From an uncultured bacterium (GTDB lineage Bacteria > Cyanobacteriota > Vampirovibrionia > Gastranaerophilales > Gastranaerophilaceae), in NCBI GenBank assembly GCA_949035555.1, contig CAROLD010000001.1, positions 62,001 to 126,000 of the forward strand: a DNA stretch of 64,000 nucleotides, read 5' to 3'. The position numbers and the translations under genes were made by a program. Position 1 is the stretch's first letter. Every line of letters begins with the position of its first letter. Shown piece by piece: positions 7,717 to 15,277 of this stretch. A model generated the notes under the pieces. It searched no databases. It was not told the origin of the DNA and saw only the letters and a list, made by a program, of their open reading frames with translations.

Positions 7717-9009
7717 ATGAAAAAATTATTAGCTGGCTTATTGGTTTGCGGTATGCTTACCATCAATGCTATCCCGGCTTTTGCTTACAATGGAATTGAA
7801 GATGTTAGCAAAACATACTGGGCACAAACTGAAATCGCTAGTGTTGTAAGCGATTCTGTTATGACTTTATCTAACGGAAACTTCTATCCTGAAAATAAAA
7901 TTTCAAGAGTAGAGTTTGTTTCAGCTTTATTAAAAGTTTTAGGTAACGACGAATTAGAAATTAAATCTAACTACAGATTTTCTGACGTAGCTAAATCAAG
8001 TGCAGATTATGCTCCAATCGCAAGATCTCAACAATTAGGTTTAGTTTACGGTTATCCGGATGGTTCTTTCAAACCAGCAGGACATATCTTAAGAGACGAA
8101 GCTCAGTCTGTAATCAGCCATATCACTATTGATGGTACTGTTGATTCAGGTATTGTTTCTAAATATTCTGATGCAGCTAAAGTTCCGGCTTGGGCTAAAA
8201 AAGTTTATGCTAAAACTTTATCTTACGGAATCTATGTAAATCATCCGAATGAAATGGAATTAAGACCAACTGAAGATTTAACAAGAGCTGAAGCTGCTGT
8301 ATTATTATACAGATTAAGCCAAAAATTGAATCTTGTTAAAGCTCAATACAAAAATGTTGAAGAAACAGTTCTTGGAACTGAACACTTGAACGTTACAAGA
8401 AAAGCTCCTTCTAACGAAGTTACTGTTACTAACTTAAGAAACATCGTTAAAGAAGGTAACGTATTAGAAATCGCATTCAACGAATCTTTCAAATCTAAAT
8501 TACACGCTGCCGGTGATGCGGTATCATTCACAAATGCAGAAGATATCGTTACTAAAGAAGGTACAGTAGTATTCCCTGCCGGTTCATTATTCTCTGGTAA
8601 AGTATTAGATATTAAAGATCCAAGATGGTTTAACAAAAATGCCAGAGTTTACGCTCAAATCGACAAAGTTGTTACTCCTTGCGGTGCTGAAGCTGCTTTA
8701 AACGCAAAACCATTCTCTAAAGATTATTCATTAAAAGAAGGTCCTTGGATGACTGCCGGTAAAGTTGCATTATACACTGTTGGCGGTGGTGCTGTTGGTA
8801 CCGGTGCCGGTGTTGGTTTATCATTCATACCTAACCCGACTAAAGTTGGTTCAGGTATCGCTATCGGCGCTCCTATCGGTGCAAGCGTTGGTTTAATTAC
8901 CGGTTTGGTAACCCCAGGCTTGAACTATAGCGCTAAACAAGGCGAAGAAGTTAAAGTTATCTTATTAGAAGATGCTAGCATCAAAAAAATGGAATGCAAA
9001 AAATTATAA
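7717..9009 (+). CDS. SLH-domain surface protein with C-terminal glycine zipper
   Basis: Secreted envelope protein of 430 aa. A signal peptide (MKKLLAGLLVCGMLTINAI, ending AFA near residue 23) is followed by three SLH repeats (about 25-205), marked by NGNFYPENKISRVEFVSALL, YGYPDGSFKPAG and LRPTEDLTRAEAAVLLYRLS. SLH repeats bind pyruvylated wall polymers. A beta-rich domain follows (225-335, AGDAVSFTNAED and VVFPAGSLFSGKVLDI), then a Gly-rich hydrophobic zipper (345-400). The same C-terminal domain occurs in the proteins at 26682 and 28857. GTGAGGAAG precedes the ATG and TATAAT-like boxes lie upstream. Probably abundant, to judge from the strong terminator. Confidence 0.9.
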   Translation: MKKLLAGLLVCGMLTINAIPAFAYNGIEDVSKTYWAQTEIASVVSDSVMTLSNGNFYPENKISRVEFVSALLKVLGNDELEIKSNYRFSDVAKSSADYAPIARSQQLGLVYGYPDGSFKPAGHILRDEAQSVISHITIDGTVDSGIVSKYSDAAKVPAWAKKVYAKTLSYGIYVNHPNEMELRPTEDLTRAEAAVLLYRLSQKLNLVKAQYKNVEETVLGTEHLNVTRKAPSNEVTVTNLRNIVKEGNVLEIAFNESFKSKLHAAGDAVSFTNAEDIVTKEGTVVFPAGSLFSGKVLDIKDPRWFNKNARVYAQIDKVVTPCGAEAALNAKPFSKDYSLKEGPWMTAGKVALYTVGGGAVGTGAGVGLSFIPNPTKVGSGIAIGAPIGASVGLITGLVTPGLNYSAKQGEEVKVILLEDASIKKMECKKL

Positions 9010-9034
9010 TCTTTGATTATAAATAACTAGTTCA

Positions 9035-9066
9035 AAGGCGGTTCAGAGTTCTGAACCGCCTTTTTT
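9035..9066 (+). terminator. Rho-independent terminator of the SLH gene
   Basis: AAGGCGGTTCAGA and TCTGAACCGCCTT form a near-perfect 13-bp stem around a 2-nt centre, followed by TTTTTT. It lies 25 nt after the SLH stop codon. Confidence 0.93.
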
Positions 9067-9199
9067 ACAAAAATACACCAATCAGGCTAATCATTTTATC
9101 CTGTTCATAGTCTCCATTTGGACATAGGAATATTATTTAAAACTTTTAGAATAAGAATGTAACCAAGGAATGTAACCAGTTTAACAATAAGGAGACAGT

Positions 9200-9505
9200 A
9201 TGAAAAAACTATTATCATCTTTTGCACTTTTAGCATTTTTAACAATTCCTGCACAAGGAGCATTTGCCTGGACTTATGATGGTCTTAGCAGTTTAAATCC
9301 ATTTACCGGTTTTGGTATGCGTAACAATACAGCCTGCGGATGTCAAAAAGTAGAAAAATGTAAAAAACCTAAACTTACTAAATGTGAAAAATTGCACGGG
9401 GTAAAAATTAAAAGAGGGGAACCATGCGGTTGCGCTGCGCCTGTGGAATACATAAAAGTCATTCCGGCACAGAATAATTGCACAGAGTGCCAGAGAGCAT
9501 TTTAA
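9200..9505 (+). CDS. Small Cys-rich secreted protein
   Basis: A 101-residue exported protein. A signal peptide (MKKLLSSFALLAFLTIPAQG, cleavage likely after AFA at residue 23) is followed by a short mature chain with eight cysteines, in ACGCQKVEKCKKPKLTKC, GEPCGCAAP and NNCTEC. This resembles the Cys/Lys-rich N-terminal region of the SLH protein at 28857 (CTKCKKK, CGCKKK), suggesting related envelope use: disulfides, metal binding, or cross-linking. No family recognised. AAGGAG lies 9 nt before the ATG. Monocistronic with its own terminator. Confidence 0.75.
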   Translation: MKKLLSSFALLAFLTIPAQGAFAWTYDGLSSLNPFTGFGMRNNTACGCQKVEKCKKPKLTKCEKLHGVKIKRGEPCGCAAPVEYIKVIPAQNNCTECQRAF

Positions 9506-9521
9506 ATTTTACTTCCTTAAC

Positions 9522-9552
9522 AAAAAAGCGGCTTTGAAAAGCCGCTTTTTTT
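9522..9552. terminator. Bidirectional terminator
   Basis: AAAAAAGCGGCTTT and AAAGCCGCTTTTTT flank a short GA centre. It ends the Cys-rich gene on the plus strand and the P-loop kinase gene, whose stop is at 9551, on the minus strand. Confidence 0.9.
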
Positions 9553-10387
9553 AATATTCAATATTTTTAAGTGCCAAAAATATTTTATCAGTAATTTCCT
9601 GAATATATTCTTGACTAACAAGACCGTTAATAACAGCATCTGAAATTTGATAAGCCGGTCTAATATATTCCTGAGCAGTTTTATTGACATCTGCGAACTG
9701 TAAATCTGCTGCGGCACCTGTTTTTCCGCGTTCTGCCGCACGTTTATACCAGCGTTCTTTAATAACATCAAGAGGTGTAAATACATAAACTTTTACATCC
9801 ATGATATCTCTTACACCTTCGTTCAAAACATACAAACCTTCTGTTAAAATAATTTTTGCAGGTTTTTTCTCATCTCCCTCAGGATTTGATTCGCAAGTCA
9901 CAAAGTTATATTTTGGTGATTTGATTGTCAAACCTTCTTTTAAAGCAACAAGATGATTTTTCATAAGGTTTAAATCAATAACATCAGGAGTATCAAAACT
10001 AAATCCTGTTTTAAATAATTCCTCATAACTTCCGGCTTCTTTAAGCTCTTTTGATGTATCTTTATAATAATCATCGCATCTTATAACAGTATAAATACCT
10101 TCGGTTTTACTTTTTACACAGGCTTTAATAGTATTATCTACAAAAACGGTTTTACCAGATGCGCTTTCTCCGGTAATACCGATCAGAAAAGTTTTCTTCT
10201 TTTCCTGAACAACTTTTCTTGCGATATTCATAATAAGATTGTCTGAAATCTTTAAGAATAACGGTTGAACCTGTTTTTTATCTTCTTCTAATATTTTTTT
10301 TAGAGTCTCTACGATATTAGAGATAATTTCCATATCGCGTCTGCTTGAATAATAATCGTAGTTTGTTAATTCAAAATCCTTTAACAT
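9551..10387 (-). CDS. Uridine kinase/phosphoribulokinase-like P-loop kinase (paralog 1)
   Basis: A 278-residue P-loop kinase. Walker A is GITGESASGKTVF near residue 75. Other family features are a D-D-Y segment (VIRCDDYYKDTS) near 105, DTPDVIDLNLM, and IILTEGLYVL near 180, with a basic lid-like region RWYKRAAERGKTG. This is the order seen in uridine kinase, phosphoribulokinase and pantothenate kinase relatives. About 60 N-terminal residues precede the core. GGGGAAG lies before the ATG. A paralog with the same GESASGK loop lies at 19170-20027. The substrate is not determined; a nucleoside or sugar kinase is likeliest. Confidence 0.8.
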   Translation of the reverse strand: MLKDFELTNYDYYSSRRDMEIISNIVETLKKILEEDKKQVQPLFLKISDNLIMNIARKVVQEKKKTFLIGITGESASGKTVFVDNTIKACVKSKTEGIYTVIRCDDYYKDTSKELKEAGSYEELFKTGFSFDTPDVIDLNLMKNHLVALKEGLTIKSPKYNFVTCESNPEGDEKKPAKIILTEGLYVLNEGVRDIMDVKVYVFTPLDVIKERWYKRAAERGKTGAAADLQFADVNKTAQEYIRPAYQISDAVINGLVSQEYIQEITDKIFLALKNIEY

Positions 10388-10544
10388 TCGTACTTCCCCT
10401 TTACAAACATGTCAACATTTTACTGTAAAATAAATTAAAGCTCCACTAAAGATGAAATTTTGTAACGAAAAATTTATGAAAAATTAAAGTTTTCGAACAA
10501 ATGTGCCGAATATTAAATTGTTAAGTTAATAAGGAGTATAATTT

Positions 10545-10718
10545 ATGTACAGAGATGAAGTTTTTGAAAATGCTTTAAAAGATGCTAGAGAAGAAGAATT
10601 CAGAGCATTACAAGGTGAAGTAAAAACAGTAGAACGTGTAATTGAAAAACTTTTAACTCAGCTGTTGGAATGTACTTCAGCTGTTTCAGAACGTGACTTC
10701 CATGTTTGCGGAGTTTAA
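10545..10718 (+). CDS. Small acidic coiled-coil-like protein (57 aa)
   Basis: ATG at 10545 opens a 57-codon frame with AAGGAG 8 nt upstream and its own terminator after the stop, which together make a strong case for a gene. The peptide (MYRDEVFENALKDAREEEFR at the start, ending DFHVCGV) is Glu/Lys-rich and would be one long helix with leucines at heptad-like spacing (VERVIEKLLTQLLE). Two cysteines lie in the last 15 residues. I recognise no family. It stands alone, convergent with the glycine-zipper gene. Confidence 0.7.
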   Translation: MYRDEVFENALKDAREEEFRALQGEVKTVERVIEKLLTQLLECTSAVSERDFHVCGV

Positions 10719-10721
10719 AAC

Positions 10722-10754
10722 AAAAAAGAGTTCCTTTTCAGGAACTCTTTTTTT
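10722..10754. terminator. Bidirectional terminator
   Basis: AAAAAAGAGTTCC and GGAACTCTTTTTT flank a TTTTCA loop. It serves the 57-aa gene (plus) and, 3 nt before its stop, the glycine-zipper gene (minus). Confidence 0.9.
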
Positions 10755-10756
10755 AC

Positions 10757-12277
10757 CTAAGAAATATTAGGATTATATCTGAATGTCTCTGTATAATACA
10801 TATCATTATTGTATGAATTTGTATTCATAAGGAATGGATTGAAGTTGTTCATTCCCATATTGTATGAACCGAACCCGTAAGGATTATTCATACTGTATGG
10901 ATTTGTATAAGCCATAAAAGGATTTGTTAAAGTTGACTGATATGGAGATAACGGCTGTTGAGTTTGAACTTTCTCCTGTTCTTCTTTTGCTTTTTTAGCT
11001 TCAGCTTCCTGAGCTTGTTGCTGTTGAGCAAGAGCAGCTTGCTGAGCGGCATTTTGTGCGGCTAACAATTCAGATTCTGAGGTTTGCTGACCTTGTGAAA
11101 TTTGCTGTCCTTGCTGTCCTTGAGATTCTTGTTCAATACCACTTTGTTTATACGCAAGAACTGCTTCATCTAAGTTGATTTCATGACCTAAAATCTCTTC
11201 AAGAGATTTTTTAGCGGCTAAATCATCTTCGCTTAACTCTCCTGCGGCGGCATGTTCAACCAATTGTTGATATGAAGCCTGTGCAAGTTCACCTAAACTG
11301 TCAATATCAGTCATAGCCGTCTTTGAGATATCTTCTGCGGCTTCTGTTTGAGCTAATTCAACTTCGCTCGGTCCGACAACTTTATCAGCTAATTTACTGC
11401 ATAAGAAACTGCCTAAGAAACCACCTACAAGACCTATAGCTCCGCCGACAACAGTACCAATAAGACCGCCGATACAAGTACCGATTGCTGCACCTGCTTT
11501 CGCACCAAGAGCCGAGCCTGCTGCCCAGCCTGCAACTTCGGCGCCTGTTTTTACAGCAGTTTTGCCAAGTTGTTTAAATCCTTTATCTGCACCTAACTGG
11601 AATGCAGGAATTACATCGGTCACAACGCCAATACCTAATGATATTGCGGCAAATGCGGCATTGCCTTTGACACCTTTCATTAAAGATCTAAAGCCTGATG
11701 ATTTCACAGCCAGAGATTTAGTTGCTTTGGAAAGTTTAGTTATACCTGTTGCATTTTTAATTGCTCTTAAAGTACTTCCATTTGCCATTTGAGTTGCAAC
11801 TTTTGTTTCATATTTAGTAAGATTTGCTACGGCTTTCATTTTTTCTGCATCTTTTAAAATTTCAGTATATTTACCTCCATTTTTCAATGCATTTGAAATA
11901 TATTCAGAAATTTGGGCATATTCAGGCTTTTTAGCCATTTTTGCCGCCATTGTGCCAAGTTCGGTTTTTGCAGTAAGTTCTCCCGCTCCTGCCCATATAT
12001 TACGAACTTTGCTCAACGGTTTACCCGGTGCAACTTTTTGCACGGATGTTACAATCTGCTTTTGAGCAGCAGCATCTGCGGCAAGATTTTGCCAGCCGCC
12101 TTTTAAATTCTTTCTATTTTTCCACAACCATCCGGTTCCTGAAATACCTCCCATCAGGGCGGTACCTTCAACTATACCGGAAGGTTCTCCTTTTTCATTT
12201 ACTGCCGCACCTACAACGTAGCGCGATAAATCATTAACCTGCCTCATTTGATTGACAGGCAAACTGCTGAAACTCAT
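10757..12277 (-). CDS. Glycine-zipper protein with Gln-rich coiled coil, unknown function
   Basis: A 506-residue protein I do not recognise. The N-terminal half is Lys/Ala-rich. A Gly/Ala-rich hydrophobic stretch (about 235-295, with IGTCIGGLIGTVVGGAIG) is a glycine-zipper membrane region. It is followed by acidic helix, a Gln/Ala-rich coiled coil (about 390-450), and an Asn/Pro/Tyr/Met-rich tail (YSMNNPYGFGSYNMGMNNF). The protein at 12414 has the same plan with a shorter tail, so the two are probably paralogs. The gene has the shared promoter-like element and TTTGTTAA upstream. No signal peptide is seen. Such zippers occur in pore-forming and membrane-inserting proteins, but function is not inferable. 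Confidence 0.78.
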   Translation of the reverse strand: MSFSSLPVNQMRQVNDLSRYVVGAAVNEKGEPSGIVEGTALMGGISGTGWLWKNRKNLKGGWQNLAADAAAQKQIVTSVQKVAPGKPLSKVRNIWAGAGELTAKTELGTMAAKMAKKPEYAQISEYISNALKNGGKYTEILKDAEKMKAVANLTKYETKVATQMANGSTLRAIKNATGITKLSKATKSLAVKSSGFRSLMKGVKGNAAFAAISLGIGVVTDVIPAFQLGADKGFKQLGKTAVKTGAEVAGWAAGSALGAKAGAAIGTCIGGLIGTVVGGAIGLVGGFLGSFLCSKLADKVVGPSEVELAQTEAAEDISKTAMTDIDSLGELAQASYQQLVEHAAAGELSEDDLAAKKSLEEILGHEINLDEAVLAYKQSGIEQESQGQQGQQISQGQQTSESELLAAQNAAQQAALAQQQQAQEAEAKKAKEEQEKVQTQQPLSPYQSTLTNPFMAYTNPYSMNNPYGFGSYNMGMNNFNPFLMNTNSYNNDMYYTETFRYNPNIS

Positions 12278-12308
12278 TTAGTTTTCTCCTATAATTTCCC
12301 CTGTAATT

Positions 12309-12339
12309 TTATAAAGTATTTTTTGTTATGAAAATTGAC
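12309..12339 (-). promoter_or_regulatory. Shared promoter-like element (copy 2)
   Basis: On the minus strand GTCAATTTT is followed 14 nt later by CTTTATAA, about 30-60 nt before the start at 12277. TTTGTTAA (complement of 12357-12364) lies about 17 nt further upstream, as in copies 3 and 4. Confidence 0.55.
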
Positions 12340-12361
12340 TTTTTTGTAAAGATATATTAAC

Positions 12362-12402
12362 AAAGAAAAGATCGAATTAAAAAACATCCGATCCTTTCTT
12401 TT
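12362..12402 (-). terminator. Terminator-like hairpin after the 276-aa gene
   Basis: GATCG (12370-12374) pairs with CGATC (12389-12393), extended by AAAGAAAA against CTTTCTTT. It lies just past the stop at 12414 on the minus strand and overlaps the upstream region of the next gene. Confidence 0.5.
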
Positions 12403-12413
12403 ATATATACGAG

Positions 12414-13244
12414 TTAGGCTACTGTATTGAACTGTTGATACATTATGTCATTTGCATATGGATTTGAGTAATCATTAAAGTTGCTCATAAGATTTGGCAT
12501 TTGAGTATTTCCTGTGAATGGAGGCTGAGCTGTTGGTTGAACGCCCATTTGATTCATTATTTCCTGTTGCATTGCGATAGCTTCTGCTTGTTTTTGTTCA
12601 GCTTCAGCAACTTTTTCGGAATATGATTTACCGACTATTTTCCCTGTCAACCATTCACCTGCAACCCATCCGACAAGACTTCCTATCGGTCCGAAGGCTG
12701 AACCAATTGCCGCACCAAGTGCCGCTCCGCCTAATCTTGAACCGGCTTTTGCGACTTCTGCTATACCTTGTCCGATACCTTGTTCTTTAGTTGCTTTGAT
12801 GATATTTGGGAGTTCAAATGCGATTAACATTAAGTTACCGATTAGAGGCATTTTTTTGCCAATACCTTTAAATAAACCTTTTGTTCCGCCCCAGATTTTA
12901 CCGAGGCCTTTAGATGCCGCCGCACCATCTTTGATACTTTGCCTAATAACTTTAGGAGTGTTTCTTAATGAACCAAAAGCTTGTTTAAAGAAACCGCCTT
13001 TTACTGCTTTTGTCGCCGCAACACTGCTTTCTACAGCCTTACCGCCCTCTTTAACTGCTCTACCCATCGCAGTTAACCAAGATTCTCCTGCTCCTTTTGT
13101 AACCTTACCTGCGGCTTTTACAAATGTATCTGCACCTTTACCAAAAATAATATCCGGGGATACTTTTACTGCTCTGTAACCATAATTTACTGTTTTTGGA
13201 ATATAACTTGTAAATACTTTTCCAATACCTGACACTAAACCCAT
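12414..13244 (-). CDS. Glycine-zipper protein, shorter paralog, unknown function
   Basis: A 276-residue protein with the same plan as its downstream neighbour: a Lys/Ala/Gly-rich N-terminal half with amphipathic segments (MGLVSGIGKVFTSYIPKTV), a hydrophobic stretch (MPLIGNLMLIAFELPNII, about 145-162), a glycine zipper (LGGAALGAAIGSAFGPIG, about 192-209), a Glu/Gln/Ala helix, and a short tail rich in Asn, Pro, Tyr and Met. The protein is strongly basic before the zipper. Shared promoter-like element upstream. Unknown function; the tandem arrangement suggests duplication. Confidence 0.75.
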   Translation of the reverse strand: MGLVSGIGKVFTSYIPKTVNYGYRAVKVSPDIIFGKGADTFVKAAGKVTKGAGESWLTAMGRAVKEGGKAVESSVAATKAVKGGFFKQAFGSLRNTPKVIRQSIKDGAAASKGLGKIWGGTKGLFKGIGKKMPLIGNLMLIAFELPNIIKATKEQGIGQGIAEVAKAGSRLGGAALGAAIGSAFGPIGSLVGWVAGEWLTGKIVGKSYSEKVAEAEQKQAEAIAMQQEIMNQMGVQPTAQPPFTGNTQMPNLMSNFNDYSNPYANDIMYQQFNTVA

Positions 13245-13295
13245 AATTTTACCTGCCTTTTCAAAACAAAATACACTATTTTCTAACCTACATTT

Positions 13296-13326
13296 TTATA
13301 AAGTATTTTTTTTCATGAAATTTGAC
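13296..13326 (-). promoter_or_regulatory. Shared promoter-like element (copy 3)
   Basis: On the minus strand GTCAAATTT, then 14 nt, then CTTTATAA; upstream lies TTTGTTAA (complement of 13344-13351). Identical in layout to copy 2 and located before the paralogous gene at 13244. Confidence 0.55.
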
Positions 13327-13372
13327 TAAATTGAAAAATTTTGTTAACAAATATTAATTTACAAATAAAAAT

Positions 13373-13395
13373 GCCGGGTGCACACTTGCTCCGGC
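13373..13395 (-). terminator. Possible terminator of the 51-aa gene
   Basis: GCCGG (13373-13377) pairs with CCGGC (13391-13395) around a 13-nt loop; on the minus strand it is followed by ATTTTTATTT. The stem is short. Confidence 0.4.
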
Positions 13396-13449
13396 TTTAT
13401 AAACTCTCTTCTTATTTTTAGGTTAGTTTGGTAAAAAAAATTTCTCTTT

Positions 13450-13605
13450 TTATTTTACAGCGGATAGATTCGCCTTGATTCCTGCATCAGAATTTATCAT
13501 GCAGGCATTTGAATACGCCAGAGTCCGGCGTTTCTTTGCTCCTCTTAATATTAATTCAACACTTTCGCATCTGTTATTTGATGGTGTTGTTATCTTCTTA
13601 ATCAT
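13450..13605 (-). CDS. Small basic ORF (51 aa), likely real
   Basis: On the minus strand ATG (13603-13605) opens 51 codons, with GGAG 9 nt upstream. The peptide is basic (MIKKITTPSNNRCESVELIL at the start, then RGAKKRRTLAY) with two cysteines and no membrane segment. A plus-strand frame over the same bases starts at a TTG and has no ribosome-binding site, so I prefer this one. No family recognised. Confidence 0.45.
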   Translation of the reverse strand: MIKKITTPSNNRCESVELILRGAKKRRTLAYSNACMINSDAGIKANLSAVK

Positions 13606-13723
13606 TATTTTTAACTCCATAGATTCTGATTACAAATTAGTTATCGGACAGAGTTTAGGTAATCTTTAATAATTAAGATGAATTGTAAACAAATATTAAA
13701 ATGGCATATTCAATTAACTAGTA

Positions 13724-13729
13724 TATAAT
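13724..13729 (+). promoter_or_regulatory. -10 box abutting the start codon
   Basis: TATAAT ends 7 nt before the ATG at 13736 and no Shine-Dalgarno is present, so transcription would begin at or within a base or two of the start codon. No good -35 is seen. Confidence 0.4.
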
Positions 13730-13735
13730 AATGTA

Positions 13736-14536
13736 ATGAAAAACATTTTCAACGAAAAAACTACTGCTCAAATTGATGCAAAACTTTATAGAGATATACT
13801 TAAACATGAAGAAAAAGTTGAAAGAATATGTATAATTATTGCCATTGTGCTTATAATTATATTTAGAGGCTGGATTGGATACTGGATAAAATTCGGTGTG
13901 GCAATACCTTCAGGCACAACTTTCAAATCTATAAACGTAAAAGAAGAACCTATACAAATTGATTACACTAAGGAAGAACAGGTAAAAAAAACTTTCACAT
14001 ATAAATCACTAATTACTAACAGCAAAATGACAATTATTCCGCAGGCACACTATATTTTGCAGGGGCAAACTGTAGCTTACAACCATGATTTTTTATTTAT
14101 TAGTGATTTTTTTGACAGTGCTGCACTATATGATATCGGAACTTCTTGGGGTGATTTAGCTGATAAAAAGATTTTTAAACGATATTTCTCAACATACAGC
14201 CAAAAAGTAGAACGAACCGGTTCCAGAAGATTAAACTGGTCTTGGAGCCGCAATACACCATTTTCGCAAGATTACATTATTTCTCATATTGCTCATTCGC
14301 ATATTATTCCTGCGAATCGAAATATCATGGCGGCATTCTTAAAAATCAAAGAATGGGATAATGTTAAAATAGAAGGGGAGCTTGTTGATATGAAATATAC
14401 AACCAGCTCCGGCAGAACTATTGAATATCATACCAGCCTGTCCAGAACAGATACTGACGAAACTTCCAGAGGTAACGGTGCCTGCGAAACAATTTATGTA
14501 ACAAAAATCCAAATAGGCAATTTAATTTATAAATAA
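13736..14536 (+). CDS. Membrane-anchored protein, unknown function
   Basis: A 266-residue protein with a short cytoplasmic N-terminus, one membrane segment (ICIIIAIVLIIIFRGWIGYW, about 31-50) and an external domain. The C-terminal part (SHIAHSHIIPANRNIMAAFL, then VKIEGELVDM, SLSRTDTDE and GACETIYV) has a pattern I associate with a widespread uncharacterised bacterial family in which an HxxPA block precedes an OB-like 'G-x-L-V' strand and a Ser-Arg-x-Asp motif. I cannot name it with confidence. The gene abuts rnhB tail to tail, with no gap between stop codons. Confidence 0.68.
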   Translation: MKNIFNEKTTAQIDAKLYRDILKHEEKVERICIIIAIVLIIIFRGWIGYWIKFGVAIPSGTTFKSINVKEEPIQIDYTKEEQVKKTFTYKSLITNSKMTIIPQAHYILQGQTVAYNHDFLFISDFFDSAALYDIGTSWGDLADKKIFKRYFSTYSQKVERTGSRRLNWSWSRNTPFSQDYIISHIAHSHIIPANRNIMAAFLKIKEWDNVKIEGELVDMKYTTSSGRTIEYHTSLSRTDTDETSRGNGACETIYVTKIQIGNLIYK

Positions 14537-15175
14537 CTAGAATAACGTTAACTGCTTTTGTTTTTCAAAATGCTTTCTTAAAAAAGATGGTCTGTGATGT
14601 TTTGACAAACCGTATTCATCAATTGCTTTCAAGTGTTCCGGGGTAAGATATCCTGAATTTCTGTTCCAACCGTATTGCGGGAATTTAGAAGCCAATTCAT
14701 CCATATATCTGTCACGCGTAACCTTTGCAAGTATACTAGCCGCCGCAATTGACGCGGAGCTTCCGTCCCCTTTGATTATAAATTGCTGAGGACAGGTATA
14801 ATTTCTTATTAGCTTATTTCCATCGACAAGAGTAATGAATTCTTTTAATCCCGCTTTGTCTATTACACTTTCGCATGATAGCTTCATCGCCTTTAATGAT
14901 GCATTCAAAATATTTATTTTTTCAATCTCTTCTACTTCGATACAAACAACAGAATTTACTGTATTATTCAAAATTACATCATACAGTTTTTCTCTCGCGA
15001 CTTCTGATAATTTTTTTGAATCATTAAGCCGTGCTAAATCAGCAATCAAACCGTCCGTAATTTCAGGGAAATAAACCGCCGCGGCAAAAACACCTCCTGC
15101 CGCGGGACCTCTGCCAGCCTCGTCTGTTCCGACAACTACTCCGTAATTTTTATCAAATTCAAATAATTCATTCAT
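14537..15175 (-). CDS. rnhB: Ribonuclease HII
   Basis: Cleaves the RNA strand of RNA-DNA hybrids and removes misincorporated ribonucleotides. Active-site motifs are GTDEAGRGPAAGGVFAAAVY (D18, E19), ELITLVDGNK near residue 113 and GDGSSASIAAASILAKVTRD near 134. The C-terminal LTPEHLKAIDEYGLSKHHR with RPSF is typical of RNase HII. Length 212 aa is normal. Its start is close to, and divergent from, the pgpH operon. Confidence 0.95.
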   Translation of the reverse strand: MNELFEFDKNYGVVVGTDEAGRGPAAGGVFAAAVYFPEITDGLIADLARLNDSKKLSEVAREKLYDVILNNTVNSVVCIEVEEIEKINILNASLKAMKLSCESVIDKAGLKEFITLVDGNKLIRNYTCPQQFIIKGDGSSASIAAASILAKVTRDRYMDELASKFPQYGWNRNSGYLTPEHLKAIDEYGLSKHHRPSFLRKHFEKQKQLTLF

Positions 15176-15277
15176 GTAATTATTATATTATAAATATCCC
15201 CATCCACCCCACCCCCTTGAAAAATTTTTAGTAAGTAATAAAATTGATATATAAAATTTAAAATAGGAAAATTGTAC

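Noticed and set aside
13475..13669. Plus-strand 64-codon frame with a hydrophobic C-terminal half
   Set aside because: It starts at TTG without a ribosome-binding site; the opposite strand has a better start (ATG with GGAG) for the 51-aa frame at 13450-13605.
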